Positions 8,741 through 15,905 of a stretch of 64,000 bases of DNA are shown here, piece by piece. The stretch is from Phormidium tenue FACHB-1050 (GTDB lineage: Bacteria; Cyanobacteriota; Cyanobacteriia; Pseudanabaenales; Pseudanabaenaceae). A program made the translations under genes and the position numbers. Under the pieces are notes generated by a model. The model had not been told where the DNA came from and made no database searches. It saw nothing but the letters and a program-made list of their open reading frames with translations. How positions within the stretch are numbered: the first letter of the stretch is position 1; each line of letters opens with the position of its first letter. The stretch lies in NCBI RefSeq assembly GCF_014696925.1, contig NZ_JACJQY010000003.1:124001-188000 (forward strand). Direction: 5' to 3'.

Positions 8741-8773
8741 AATAAAAAGCGGCGCTATGCGCCGCTTTTTATT
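8741..8773 (-). terminator. Terminator of the 44-aa membrane protein gene
   Basis: 15-bp perfect arms AATAAAAAGCGGCGC and complement around TAT, 13 bp beyond the stop codon on the minus strand, with T-rich flank. Confidence 0.8.
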
Positions 8774-8786
8774 AAATATTTAAGCT

Positions 8787-8921
8787 TTAGACGTAAGCAG
8801 TCTGGAATCCCCACCAGAGCAGGAACCCGATCGCACTCAAAACCACCACGCTGGATAGCACGATTGATAAAGGGCTATCGGCATTTTCAAACTTCATGAT
8901 GCCGCGATTAAAATCTGACAT
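8787..8921 (-). CDS. 44-aa single-pass membrane protein
   Basis: Short gene with ATG at 8921 and TAA at 8787-8789. The protein starts MSDFNRGIMKFENADSP, followed by one strongly hydrophobic helix (about 18-37) with a WW pair, and ends QTAYV. The size and topology resemble the small subunits of photosystems, cytochrome b6f or NDH-1, but the sequence does not match the PsbX, PsbI, Psb30, PetN or PsaM patterns I can recall, so no symbol is given. It has its own terminator, which supports real expression. The minus-strand frame looks genuine, and overlapping plus-strand frames have no protein-like character. Confidence 0.75.
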   Translation of the reverse strand: MSDFNRGIMKFENADSPLSIVLSSVVVLSAIGFLLWWGFQTAYV

Positions 8922-9051
8922 ATAAGCAAAACCTAACTAGATGATTTAGATTATTTAAGCAAAACATTTTAATTATCGCCTAACTCTGATGAAGATAGTG
9001 CAAAAGTAACTAAATTTCTGGGAATAGGCTCTCTAGGATAATAAATTACCT

Positions 9052-9462
9052 ATGATTGAATGGCTTCGTATTTTTTGGCTACCATCTAAACCTATTGCAA
9101 AGTTAAAAGAATTACCCCAAGATGCAGGGGTATATTACATTACCGCTTTATGGATTGTGTTGTACGTTGGTAAAGCAAAAAACTTACGCAATCGCTGGAA
9201 AACTGCTCATCATCGCTATCAACAATTCAAACTTCTTCATCCATTTGGCAGACTACATTACAAAATTTTGACAACTGCTCAGATCCATTCCTATGAAAAA
9301 GCAGAAATTGCCCGATTTCGTCCTGCATGGAATGGGACAGCCAGAGTAACTTTTGGGGATTTACTATGTTTGTTTGTCGCGGTATGGGGGCGTGTAATCA
9401 TTTATATTTCGCTGCTGCTACTGGCGATCGCTACTCTTATTTATCTGTTATCGCAGTATTAA
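9052..9462 (+). CDS. GIY-YIG domain protein with C-terminal membrane helix
   Basis: 136 aa. Residues about 20-95 carry a GIY-YIG nuclease fold: GVYYI and LYVGKAKNLRNRW supply the GIY-YIG pair and the conserved Arg, and the Glu in SYEKAEIARFRPAWNG is the likely metal ligand. Residues about 105-133 are a strongly hydrophobic helix (LLCLFVAVWGRVIIYISLLL), so the nuclease would be tethered to a membrane. UvrC and SLX1-type proteins are longer and lack such an anchor. Start is the ATG at 9052 with a weak upstream AGGA. It is followed by repeats with no operon partner. DNA target unknown. Confidence 0.75.
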   Translation: MIEWLRIFWLPSKPIAKLKELPQDAGVYYITALWIVLYVGKAKNLRNRWKTAHHRYQQFKLLHPFGRLHYKILTTAQIHSYEKAEIARFRPAWNGTARVTFGDLLCLFVAVWGRVIIYISLLLLAIATLIYLLSQY

Positions 9463-9465
9463 TTC

Positions 9466-9604
9466 GTAGGATACGTTAGTGCAATTCAAGCCATAAAACC
9501 CAAATAAATGGAGGCGGCGCGAAGCGCCGCCTCCATTTATTTGGGTTTTGATTTGTTCTAGCTAGCTATCTATTGCATTGCTGTGGTGCAGTAGCCCATC
9601 CTAC
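9466..9604. mobile_element. Composite repeat with perfect hairpin core
   Basis: Outer GTAGGAT... and ...ATCCTAC ends resemble the GTAGG(A/G)TGCGTTA-type repeats common in cyanobacteria. Inside lies a 26-bp-arm perfect hairpin (9495-9549) with AAAACCCAA outer blocks, the variable block ATAAATGGA and inner GGCGGCGC-GAA-GCGCCGCC. The TATAGC termini of the main family are absent here. The right flank TTTGTTCTAGCTAGC resembles the right flank of the copy ending at 30642. Confidence 0.65.
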
Positions 9605-9624
9605 ATTTACTAGCAACTTACTTA

Positions 9625-9735
9625 AAGTTAGTTCGATATCGCCATTTGCGTCGTGCGAAGCACGACGCAAATGGCGAAAAATGGGAAGAATCGCTTAGCG
9701 ATTCTTCCCATTTTTCGCTTTCGTCGAACTGACGT
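9625..9735. mobile_element. Double-hairpin element with AAGTTAGTTCGA ends
   Basis: Two perfect hairpins, 9640-9676 (17-bp arms, loop GAA) and 9674-9718 (21-bp arms, loop TTA), share three bases. The pair is enclosed by imperfect terminal repeats AAGTTAGTTCGA... and ...TCGAACTGACGTT. Non-coding. Confidence 0.7.
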
Positions 9736-9760
9736 TAAATGAGTTGTAAGATTTGGAGGG

Positions 9761-9798
9761 TTATGAGAGTGCGCCCCGAAAGGGGCGCACTCTCATAA
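9761..9798. repeat. Perfect hairpin upstream of the 244-aa gene
   Basis: 17-bp arms (TTATGAGAGTGCGCCCC and complement) with a GAAA tetraloop, ending 20 bp before the next start codon. It could attenuate or shield that mRNA. Confidence 0.75.
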
Positions 9799-9817
9799 AT
9801 CATTTAGGATTGCTATA

Positions 9818-10552
9818 TTGGAGTTTATGTTGCTAATACAGAAATCTTTAAAAAGTCGATTTAGCGCAATTTGGATAAGCATTTTATTAACTACACCGCC
9901 AAATTATGCCGATCGCTTGGAGTTTTTGACCAAATTAGTTGTTAAGGACTCCTTGCACAAGCTAGAAATAGCCAACGAAATTGATCTAACTATAGTGGTC
10001 ATCGTCATTGGGGCATATTGGCATCAAGACTTACAGGAAGTTCGATCGCGGATATTAGCTTTACAATCCCAGAGCAATGCTGACATTCAGGAATTAGTGT
10101 TAGCCTATGCGATCGCTTTAGCCTGTCGGGATGATCTGCATCCGCGATCGTTTATTAGCCAGATTTGTCAGGACTTCAATAACAGAAAATTGCTGAGCCG
10201 CGATCCCGCAGATCAAGAAAATTGCTTAAGGCAGTTACAGCTTGCTCAAAAGTTTGTCGATCAAGGAGCAAGTATAATTACTTCCCATATTTTAAATAGT
10301 GGTTTATTCCAAGCGATCTCCAGTAGTTTGTACTATTTCCTTAGCACGCCTCACTGTTGGCAGATTGTTACCGAGCGCGCCCGAAAACATCCCTTAAGCA
10401 ATCATCCGCAAGTCACTCTTCAGTCAGGGGCGATCACCTCGGCTTATCTGGGTGAGATCGAAAACATAGCTAATCTAAATCAAGATATATTGACTAAAGG
10501 AGCAATAATAAGTGACTGGATATGGACAGAATGGACTGGAGTTTATGCTTAA
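9818..10552 (+). CDS. Hypothetical protein resembling a degenerate ADP-ribosylglycohydrolase fold
   Basis: 244 aa, all-helical. The N-terminal KSLKSRFSAIWISILLTTPP and the C-terminal LQSGAITSAYLGEIENIANL sit where ADP-ribosylglycohydrolase-like (DraG) proteins have their first helix and the GA(L/I)xGAxxG helix. The Asp-rich metal-binding motifs of active enzymes are not visible, so any hydrolase activity is doubtful. Start is uncertain: TTG at 9818 has AGGA 8 nt upstream, while the ATG at 9827 has a GGAG only 3 nt before it. It is flanked by hairpin repeats upstream and a small membrane-protein/permease pair downstream. Confidence 0.5.
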   Translation: MEFMLLIQKSLKSRFSAIWISILLTTPPNYADRLEFLTKLVVKDSLHKLEIANEIDLTIVVIVIGAYWHQDLQEVRSRILALQSQSNADIQELVLAYAIALACRDDLHPRSFISQICQDFNNRKLLSRDPADQENCLRQLQLAQKFVDQGASIITSHILNSGLFQAISSSLYYFLSTPHCWQIVTERARKHPLSNHPQVTLQSGAITSAYLGEIENIANLNQDILTKGAIISDWIWTEWTGVYA

Positions 10553-10653
10553 GATAAGCATGGAATAGTATAAGGACTTTACGTTGCACTGAAACACATA
10601 CGTCACAAATTTTTGATGTTAAATTAGATAACTAAGTAAGGAGAAATTGTTAT

Positions 10654-10839
10654 ATGGCAAAGCTAATTGTAATTTTGGTATTAATCGCTTATGTATTTGG
10701 TGTAGTGAAATTTTTGCAAGGTTTTCGTCGTACCGACTTTTCAGGTAATCAGATTGGACTAGCATTGCTCTGGCCCGTCCTATTCGCTATGAATGGCAAC
10801 TATCGCAAAAATTTTTTTAAAGCACTTAAAGGCTCCTAA
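10654..10839 (+). CDS. Small membrane protein (61 aa) coupled to the ABC permease
   Basis: MAKLIVILVLIAYVFGVVKFLQGFRRTDF...: an N-terminal membrane helix, a basic turn and a second shorter hydrophobic stretch (IGLALLWPVLFAM). A good AAGGAGAAA ribosome-binding site precedes the ATG. The stop codon overlaps the start of the downstream permease (TAATG), so the two are probably translationally coupled. Function unknown. Confidence 0.7.
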   Translation: MAKLIVILVLIAYVFGVVKFLQGFRRTDFSGNQIGLALLWPVLFAMNGNYRKNFFKALKGS

Positions 10840-11867
10840 TGACTTGGTGGAAAAGACTCAGAGCCAATCCTCTTGCTTGGATTGGAATTACGATTTTAAC
10901 GATTTTCTATGCGGCTGCTCTATTTGCTGATGTTGTGACTCCCTATGGGGTAAACGAATCAGCTAAAAATGGGGCATTACTTCCACCTACCCAAATTCAT
11001 TGGCGCGATCAACAGGGGCAATATATCGGCGCTCATGTCTACCCAACGACTCAGGGCAAAGTCGATATGGAAACAGGCGATCGCGCCCTAGTAGTTGACT
11101 ACACCAAACCGTCCCAAATCCAACTTTTTCATGGTGGGCATTTGTTTAGTACTACTAGCACCGCCCAGCTAAATCTACTCGGAACCGATGAGCAAGGACG
11201 AGATCAGTTGACCCGTTTATTATATGGGGGTAGGATTAGCCTCCTAATTGGGTTTATCGGCACAATTATTTCCTATACAGTAGGCTGTCTTGTCGGTGGT
11301 ATTTCTGGCTATATTGGTGGATGGCTTGACGTAGTTTTAATGCGCTTTGTTGAGGTGTTGATGTCAGTCCCTTCAATTTATTTGTTAGTAGCATTAGCTG
11401 CAATTTTACCGCCACAAATCAGCAATACTGAGCGATTCGCGTTAATTATTGCGATAATTTCATTTGTATCATGGGCAGGACTAGCAAGAATTATTCGAGG
11501 ACAGGTACTATCCATCAAAGAACAGACTTTTATTTTGGCAGCTCGGGCATCAGGAGCAAGTCCACTGAGGATCATTGTCAATCACGTCTTACCACAGACC
11601 ATCACATTTATTATTATATCGGCAACCCTCGATATCCCCCGATTTATTGTTGTAGAAGCAGTGTTAAGTCTTGTAGGACTGGGAATTCAGCCTCCCGACC
11701 CCTCATGGGGTAATATGCTGTCTGTGTCTACAAATGCTTCGGTTGTAATTTTACAGCCTTGGCTAGTGTGGGTTCCTGCAATAGCGATCGTATTGACGGT
11801 GCTATCATTTAATCTCTTGGGTGATAGTTTACGCGATGCTCTTGACCCAAAAAACATTAGGCAATAG
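10839..11867 (+). CDS. Oligopeptide/dipeptide ABC transporter permease (DppC/OppC type)
   Basis: 342-aa inner-membrane permease with about six helices: one N-terminal helix, a long periplasmic loop (about 30-130) typical of OppC/DppC, then the BPD_transp_1 core. The EAA-type loop that contacts the ATPase is visible in LAARASGASPLRIIVNHVLP. The C terminus EAVLSLVGLGIQPPDPSWGNM is the family signature. The partner permease, ATPases and binding protein are not nearby, as is common for scattered cyanobacterial Opp/Dpp genes. The start overlaps the stop of the 61-aa gene. Confidence 0.9.
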   Translation: MTWWKRLRANPLAWIGITILTIFYAAALFADVVTPYGVNESAKNGALLPPTQIHWRDQQGQYIGAHVYPTTQGKVDMETGDRALVVDYTKPSQIQLFHGGHLFSTTSTAQLNLLGTDEQGRDQLTRLLYGGRISLLIGFIGTIISYTVGCLVGGISGYIGGWLDVVLMRFVEVLMSVPSIYLLVALAAILPPQISNTERFALIIAIISFVSWAGLARIIRGQVLSIKEQTFILAARASGASPLRIIVNHVLPQTITFIIISATLDIPRFIVVEAVLSLVGLGIQPPDPSWGNMLSVSTNASVVILQPWLVWVPAIAIVLTVLSFNLLGDSLRDALDPKNIRQ

Positions 11868-12036
11868 ACTTTTTAAAAAAATTTCCATTTGTCTTAAAAT
11901 ATGCCGCCAAAATGTTTGTGCAATTAGGTAGTATGTGACTAGGATTTAGGCTGTTTTGTATTGTTTGTGACGGGTTTTTGCTCTTTCGTCATGTCAATCT
12001 GAAAGTCAGCATCAGCAAAATAGGAGTATATTCAGC

Positions 12037-13725
12037 GTGCAGTACTTAGCGGAACTTCAAAAAACTCAAGCAGCTTTTGGATTAGGTGGTAACTCGTCAG
12101 TCCGTCTACTAGCACGTAATACGGGTGAAAATGTTTGGCAGCCGATTACTAACGAGCAAGTTTTACCAGTTCAGGATTCGAGTCAAGCGAAAGATTTTAA
12201 AGATGGGCAAATGATTATTGCTGAGGTGACTGGCAGTAATCAAGTACAAAGTATTCAAGATGCCTCTAAAAAAATTGTTAATATCTTGCAAGCTTTTTCG
12301 CGATCGCAAGATAAATATAAATCTGCCGAAGAAGAAGTCGAACAGTGGAAACAATCTCTTAATTTTCAAAGCCAAGAGTTACACCGTCGTGAGCAGGAAT
12401 TAGAACAAAAGGAGCTAGAGCTAGAACATCTTGATTCAAGAAAGCAAGAGATTGAGGAGTTAGAATCCAAGTTTGCCAAAGAGCGTAGTGAAATTGAGCA
12501 ATTACGCAAAAATATTGAAGCAGAACGTGGTCAGTTTGAAGCTAAAGCAGCAGCTCTAACTGTCGATCAGGCTGAGCATATTAAAACCCTAATTAGTCAA
12601 CTATCGACAAGCTTTACAAATCCAGACTCTCTAAGAGATAGAATTCATAGTGCCATTAATCTGATCAACCAACGCCAAGAAGTACTTACAGGATTTTGGC
12701 AAAGTTTAGATGGGCTGAAAAATGAGGCTGAGAAACAAAAGGGAATTCTGAGTAAATCAACAGAAGAACTAAATATCCGTAAAGCTCAATGGCAGCAGAC
12801 CCAAGTTGCTCTTGCTGATGCTCAAGCGGAGCTGAAGGCTCAGCGTGGCATTCTCAAGTTGCAAGAAAATAATGTGGCGATGTCGAGGGTGCAGCTTGAT
12901 GCTCAAATTGATCTCTATGAGCAAACATCTAATGCGATCGAGACGTTTGGTGGACCAGGCAGTATGGAAGTGCTTAGTCCAGAAGAAGAAAGCCGCTTAC
13001 AGTCAATGCCTATTGAAGAGCTAGAGTCAACGATTAAAGCTCTTCAAGCTGATTTTGACAAATTAGTAAATTACGTCAGCGCTCAAGAAGATGAGTTAGC
13101 TGGTTTAGAAGGTGAAATTGCTGATTTGCAAAGTCAGGTAGAAACATCTGATCAGTTTGCTCGAATTGAGCTAGAAAGTAATAAAGAATTTGCCGAGGAA
13201 CAATATAAGCTCCTTGAAGAAAGCGTTTCAGGTATGAGACGTGGTATGCAAGAGAGACTGTCGGTACTAAATCAACAGAGGGCTATTTTAGATCGTCGTA
13301 AAGGAATTACGGTTGAGTCAAGCCCTGTTCAGAGTTTATTGCCTTTGCTAGCCCAAATTGAAGCGCAAAGGAATCGTCAAGAGCAAGAACTGCGAAAGAT
13401 GGAAAGTCAGATTGATGCAGTAAGAAACTACACGCAGCAGCAGCAAGAGGTGTTAGGAAAGCAAACTCAGGAACATCAGCAACAAGAGCAAGCAATTCGT
13501 ACTGCGGAAGCTCAACAACAAGATCGCATTAGAGTAGTGGCTGAGTTGTTAGGGCAAATTAGCGCTCAAGAGAAGCTTTTACGTCCTGTGCAGGACATTG
13601 TGGATACGTTACGTCCACAGTTAGAGGCGGCGATTCAGGATTTGGGAGTTATGTCAAATGGTAACAACTCTTCGCAAGTTCTTACTGATTTACAATTAGT
13701 AATCCAGAGTTTAGTTTCTTCTTAA
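12037..13725 (+). CDS. hmpF: Pilus motility taxis protein HmpF (coiled coil)
   Basis: 562 aa. The N-terminal ~75 residues form a globular part (MQYLAELQKTQAAFGLGG..., GQMIIAEVTGSNQVQSIQDA), followed by a very long coiled coil (about 85-290 and 320-500) rich in Gln/Glu. This layout matches HmpF, the polar coiled-coil protein that filamentous cyanobacteria need for type IV pilus-driven gliding and taxis. Start is GTG at 12037 with AGGAG 10 nt upstream. It stands alone; the hmp/hps chemotaxis genes are elsewhere. It ends at a bidirectional terminator shared with the cyclophilin gene. The N-terminal similarity rests on recall, and the coiled coil alone would not be diagnostic. Confidence 0.8.
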   Translation: MQYLAELQKTQAAFGLGGNSSVRLLARNTGENVWQPITNEQVLPVQDSSQAKDFKDGQMIIAEVTGSNQVQSIQDASKKIVNILQAFSRSQDKYKSAEEEVEQWKQSLNFQSQELHRREQELEQKELELEHLDSRKQEIEELESKFAKERSEIEQLRKNIEAERGQFEAKAAALTVDQAEHIKTLISQLSTSFTNPDSLRDRIHSAINLINQRQEVLTGFWQSLDGLKNEAEKQKGILSKSTEELNIRKAQWQQTQVALADAQAELKAQRGILKLQENNVAMSRVQLDAQIDLYEQTSNAIETFGGPGSMEVLSPEEESRLQSMPIEELESTIKALQADFDKLVNYVSAQEDELAGLEGEIADLQSQVETSDQFARIELESNKEFAEEQYKLLEESVSGMRRGMQERLSVLNQQRAILDRRKGITVESSPVQSLLPLLAQIEAQRNRQEQELRKMESQIDAVRNYTQQQQEVLGKQTQEHQQQEQAIRTAEAQQQDRIRVVAELLGQISAQEKLLRPVQDIVDTLRPQLEAAIQDLGVMSNGNNSSQVLTDLQLVIQSLVSS

Positions 13726-13730
13726 AACCT

Positions 13731-13765
13731 AAAAAAGAAAGGGTACTTCGTACCCTTTCTTTTTT
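13731..13765. terminator. Bidirectional terminator hmpF / ppi
   Basis: 16-bp perfect arms AAAAAAGAAAGGGTAC and complement around TTC, between two convergent genes, with A- and T-runs on both sides. Confidence 0.9.
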
Positions 13766-13784
13766 ATAGGAAAGACTAACTTTT

Positions 13785-14267
13785 TTAGTCTTCAATTTTG
13801 ATTGAAAGGATTTTGTCACCACGACGGATTGCTTGAGCAACTTCGGTATCGTTGGTATAGCCAAAGGCAGCATATTGACCATCTAAAAATGATGCATCAC
13901 CAAGAGTGATAAAAAATTGACTAGTAGCACTATTAGGGTCATTAGTACGCGCCATCGAAAATACACCTGCCTTATTGTGCTTAATGATAGGCTTTTTGCC
14001 ACCAGTTAAGATATTGCCAATAGTAGCTTCACTGTCACCTTCAGCCCAGATTTCCAGCTTGATGCGATCGCCTGATCCACCAGTACCATTGCCAAGAGGA
14101 TCGCCGCCTTGAATGACAAATCCTGGCTCAACACGGTGAAAAGTTAGCCCATCATAAAAACCATGTTTGGCGAGGTCTACGAAGTTTTTGACAGTGATCG
14201 GGGCGTGTTGGTCGTCAAACTCAGCACGCATAGTTCCCTTAGCAGTCTCGATTACAGCACGGATCAT
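13785..14267 (-). CDS. Cyclophilin-type peptidyl-prolyl cis-trans isomerase
   Basis: 160-aa single-domain cytoplasmic cyclophilin that catalyses proline isomerisation during folding. The active-site stretch FHRVEPGFVIQGGDP holds the catalytic Arg of the FHR motif, and SATSQFFITLGDASFLDGQYAAFG gives the substrate groove. No signal peptide is present, so it is a PpiB-type rather than an exported form. The ATG at 14267 starts MIRAVIETAKG. Convergent with hmpF. Confidence 0.95.
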   Translation of the reverse strand: MIRAVIETAKGTMRAEFDDQHAPITVKNFVDLAKHGFYDGLTFHRVEPGFVIQGGDPLGNGTGGSGDRIKLEIWAEGDSEATIGNILTGGKKPIIKHNKAGVFSMARTNDPNSATSQFFITLGDASFLDGQYAAFGYTNDTEVAQAIRRGDKILSIKIED

Positions 14268-14386
14268 AAATCAACTTACCTGAAAGTTTTTTAAATTTAA
14301 ATCAGTTTAAAGTATACCCTTTGCTATCCAAGAATTGTGGTAGCGCAGTGCTTAGCTCCGCCCTACTAATTCTTGGGTTGCAAGGG

Positions 14387-14515
14387 AGTAATTCTAATTA
14401 TAAAAATCGGTTTTTTGAAAGCCCGCCGTTGGCGGGCTTTCAAAAAACCGATTTTGGTGTTTCCACCGCCGAAGGCGGTGGAAACACCAAAATCGGTTTC
14501 ATAATGAGAATTGCT
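14387..14515. mobile_element. AGYAATT-family element with two overlapping hairpins (129 bp)
   Basis: Terminal repeats AGTAATTCTAATTAT and ATAATGAGAATTGCT. Hairpin a (14403-14455, 25-bp arms, loop GTT) and hairpin b (14445-14499, 26-bp arms, loop GAA) share AAACCGATTTT, so they cannot both form fully at once. It occupies the 332-nt gap before the phasin-like gene, and nothing else is seen in that gap. A one-hairpin relative is at 23435. Confidence 0.8.
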
Positions 14516-14599
14516 GAGTAGCAAGGACAATTCATGAATTGCCCTACTTTTGTTTAGTATGATGGAGTGATAGATCGCTTTTGAGGATCACAGATATTT

Positions 14600-14923
14600 A
14601 TGGATACCAATAATTTGCTTAAGCAGTTACTTATGCTTGGTGTCGGTACGACTTCGATTGTGCTAGAAAAAATAAAAGAAGCTAGTGAAGATTGGGTCAA
14701 AGATGGCAAAATCGATCCTGATCAGGCTTCAGAGATTTTTAATGATATTGCCGATCGCCTCAAGTCAGAGCAAGGAAATCTGGAATCATTAATTCAGAGA
14801 CAAATCCGTAATGTGATGCAAGATTTGGGTGTACCACGTCAAAATGAAATGGATGAATTGCGTGGACGGATTGATCGCCTAGAGCGTCAGATGCGTGATT
14901 TAGAAAATAAACAGTGGCGCTAA
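14600..14923 (+). CDS. Phasin-like small coiled-coil protein
   Basis: 107 aa. Opens MDTNNLLKQLLMLGVGTTSI with a short amphipathic helix, then a KIKEASEDWVKDGKIDPDQA segment, and ends in a charged coiled coil (about 70-105, LRGRIDRLERQMRDLENK). The N-terminal G-V-G-T plus the WVKDGKID layout is like the phasin/PhaF-type granule-associated family, whose members bind polyhydroxyalkanoate granules or act as small scaffolds. No pha genes are nearby, so the granule role is only inferred from family resemblance. GAGGA lies 12 nt before the ATG. Confidence 0.6.
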   Translation: MDTNNLLKQLLMLGVGTTSIVLEKIKEASEDWVKDGKIDPDQASEIFNDIADRLKSEQGNLESLIQRQIRNVMQDLGVPRQNEMDELRGRIDRLERQMRDLENKQWR

Positions 14924-14924
14924 C

Positions 14925-15030
14925 TACAGTGCTTTGTCCTAAACGAAAGCCCAATATTTTTGTTAAAAGTGTTGCAGGTCAACACTTTTAACAAAAATAT
15001 TGGGCTTTGGATTAATCCTAAAATGCTGTA
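14925..15030. mobile_element. TACAG-family element with 29-bp-arm hairpin
   Basis: Starts TACAGTGCTTTGTCCTAA right after the phasin-like stop codon and ends ...TCCTAAAATGCTGTA, giving imperfect terminal repeats. The core 14946-15008 is a perfect 29-bp-arm hairpin around CAGGT. Degraded relatives with the core motif TATTTTTGTT are at 23580 and possibly 44684. Confidence 0.75.
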
Positions 15031-15045
15031 TATGGATATTAATTA

Positions 15046-15882
15046 ATGGAAGTTTCAGGGATTCTCTATTTGGTGGGAACGCCGATCGGTAATTTGGAGG
15101 ATATGACCTTCAGGGCGATCGCTACTCTCAAACAAGTAGATTTAATCGCGGCTGAGGATACGCGACATACAGGTAAGCTATTACATCATTTTGGAATTGA
15201 TACGCCGCAAACCAGCTATCACGAGCATAATTCTTTTAAGCGCGTACCTGAGCTAGTTGAAAAGTTATTGCAAGGTATGGCGATCGCCTTAGTTACAGAT
15301 GCGGGAATGCCCGCAATTTCTGATCCAGGTGTGGAACTGGTACAAGGTTGTATTGCTGCGGGAATTAGAGTTGTGCCGATTCCTGTTGTTACTGCTGGTA
15401 TTGCTGCCTTAACAGCTTCGGGTTTTGCCACTCAGCATTTTGGATTTGATGGATTTTTACCAACTGATAAAAAGGAACGGCGCGATCACTTAGAGATTTT
15501 GCGACTAGAAACAAGAACGATGATTCTCTATGAAGCACCACATCGTTTATTACGCACTTTGGAAGATTTAGCAGAAAGTTTGGGAAGAGAAAGGCGTATC
15601 TCAGTTGCTAGAGAATTAACGAAACTCCATGAAGAATTCTGGCGTGGTTCCATAGAAAATGCGATCGCCTATTTTACGATGCACTCACCGAAGGGAGAAT
15701 TTACACTAGTTTTACAAGGAGCAGAACCTAGTGAAAAGCCTATATGGACTGAGGATGTAATTTTAAAAGAGTTACAAAATTTGATTGAGGCTGGTATGTC
15801 GCGATCGGATGCAAGCCGTCAATTAGCAGAACTTGCCGACTTACCGCGCCGCCAAATTTATCAGTTAGCACTAACTCTCTAA
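15046..15882 (+). CDS. rsmI: 16S rRNA (cytidine1402-2'-O)-methyltransferase
   Basis: 278 aa, the standard RsmI length. Methylates the ribose of C1402 in the ribosomal decoding centre using SAM. The tetrapyrrole-methylase fold is clear: ILYLVGTPIGNLEDMTFRAI (SAM-binding glycine turn), AEDTRHTGKLL, then LVTDAGMPAISDPG and the C-terminal helical tail SRSDASRQLAELADLPRRQIYQLAL. Single gene just downstream of a repeat element. Confidence 0.96.
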   Translation: MEVSGILYLVGTPIGNLEDMTFRAIATLKQVDLIAAEDTRHTGKLLHHFGIDTPQTSYHEHNSFKRVPELVEKLLQGMAIALVTDAGMPAISDPGVELVQGCIAAGIRVVPIPVVTAGIAALTASGFATQHFGFDGFLPTDKKERRDHLEILRLETRTMILYEAPHRLLRTLEDLAESLGRERRISVARELTKLHEEFWRGSIENAIAYFTMHSPKGEFTLVLQGAEPSEKPIWTEDVILKELQNLIEAGMSRSDASRQLAELADLPRRQIYQLALTL

Positions 15883-15905
15883 GGTGTCGCGCTAAGCACG
15901 ACATC

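Noticed and set aside
10654..11867. Complete oligopeptide transporter operon
   Set aside because: Only one permease and one small membrane protein are present; no ATPase, second permease or binding protein follows.
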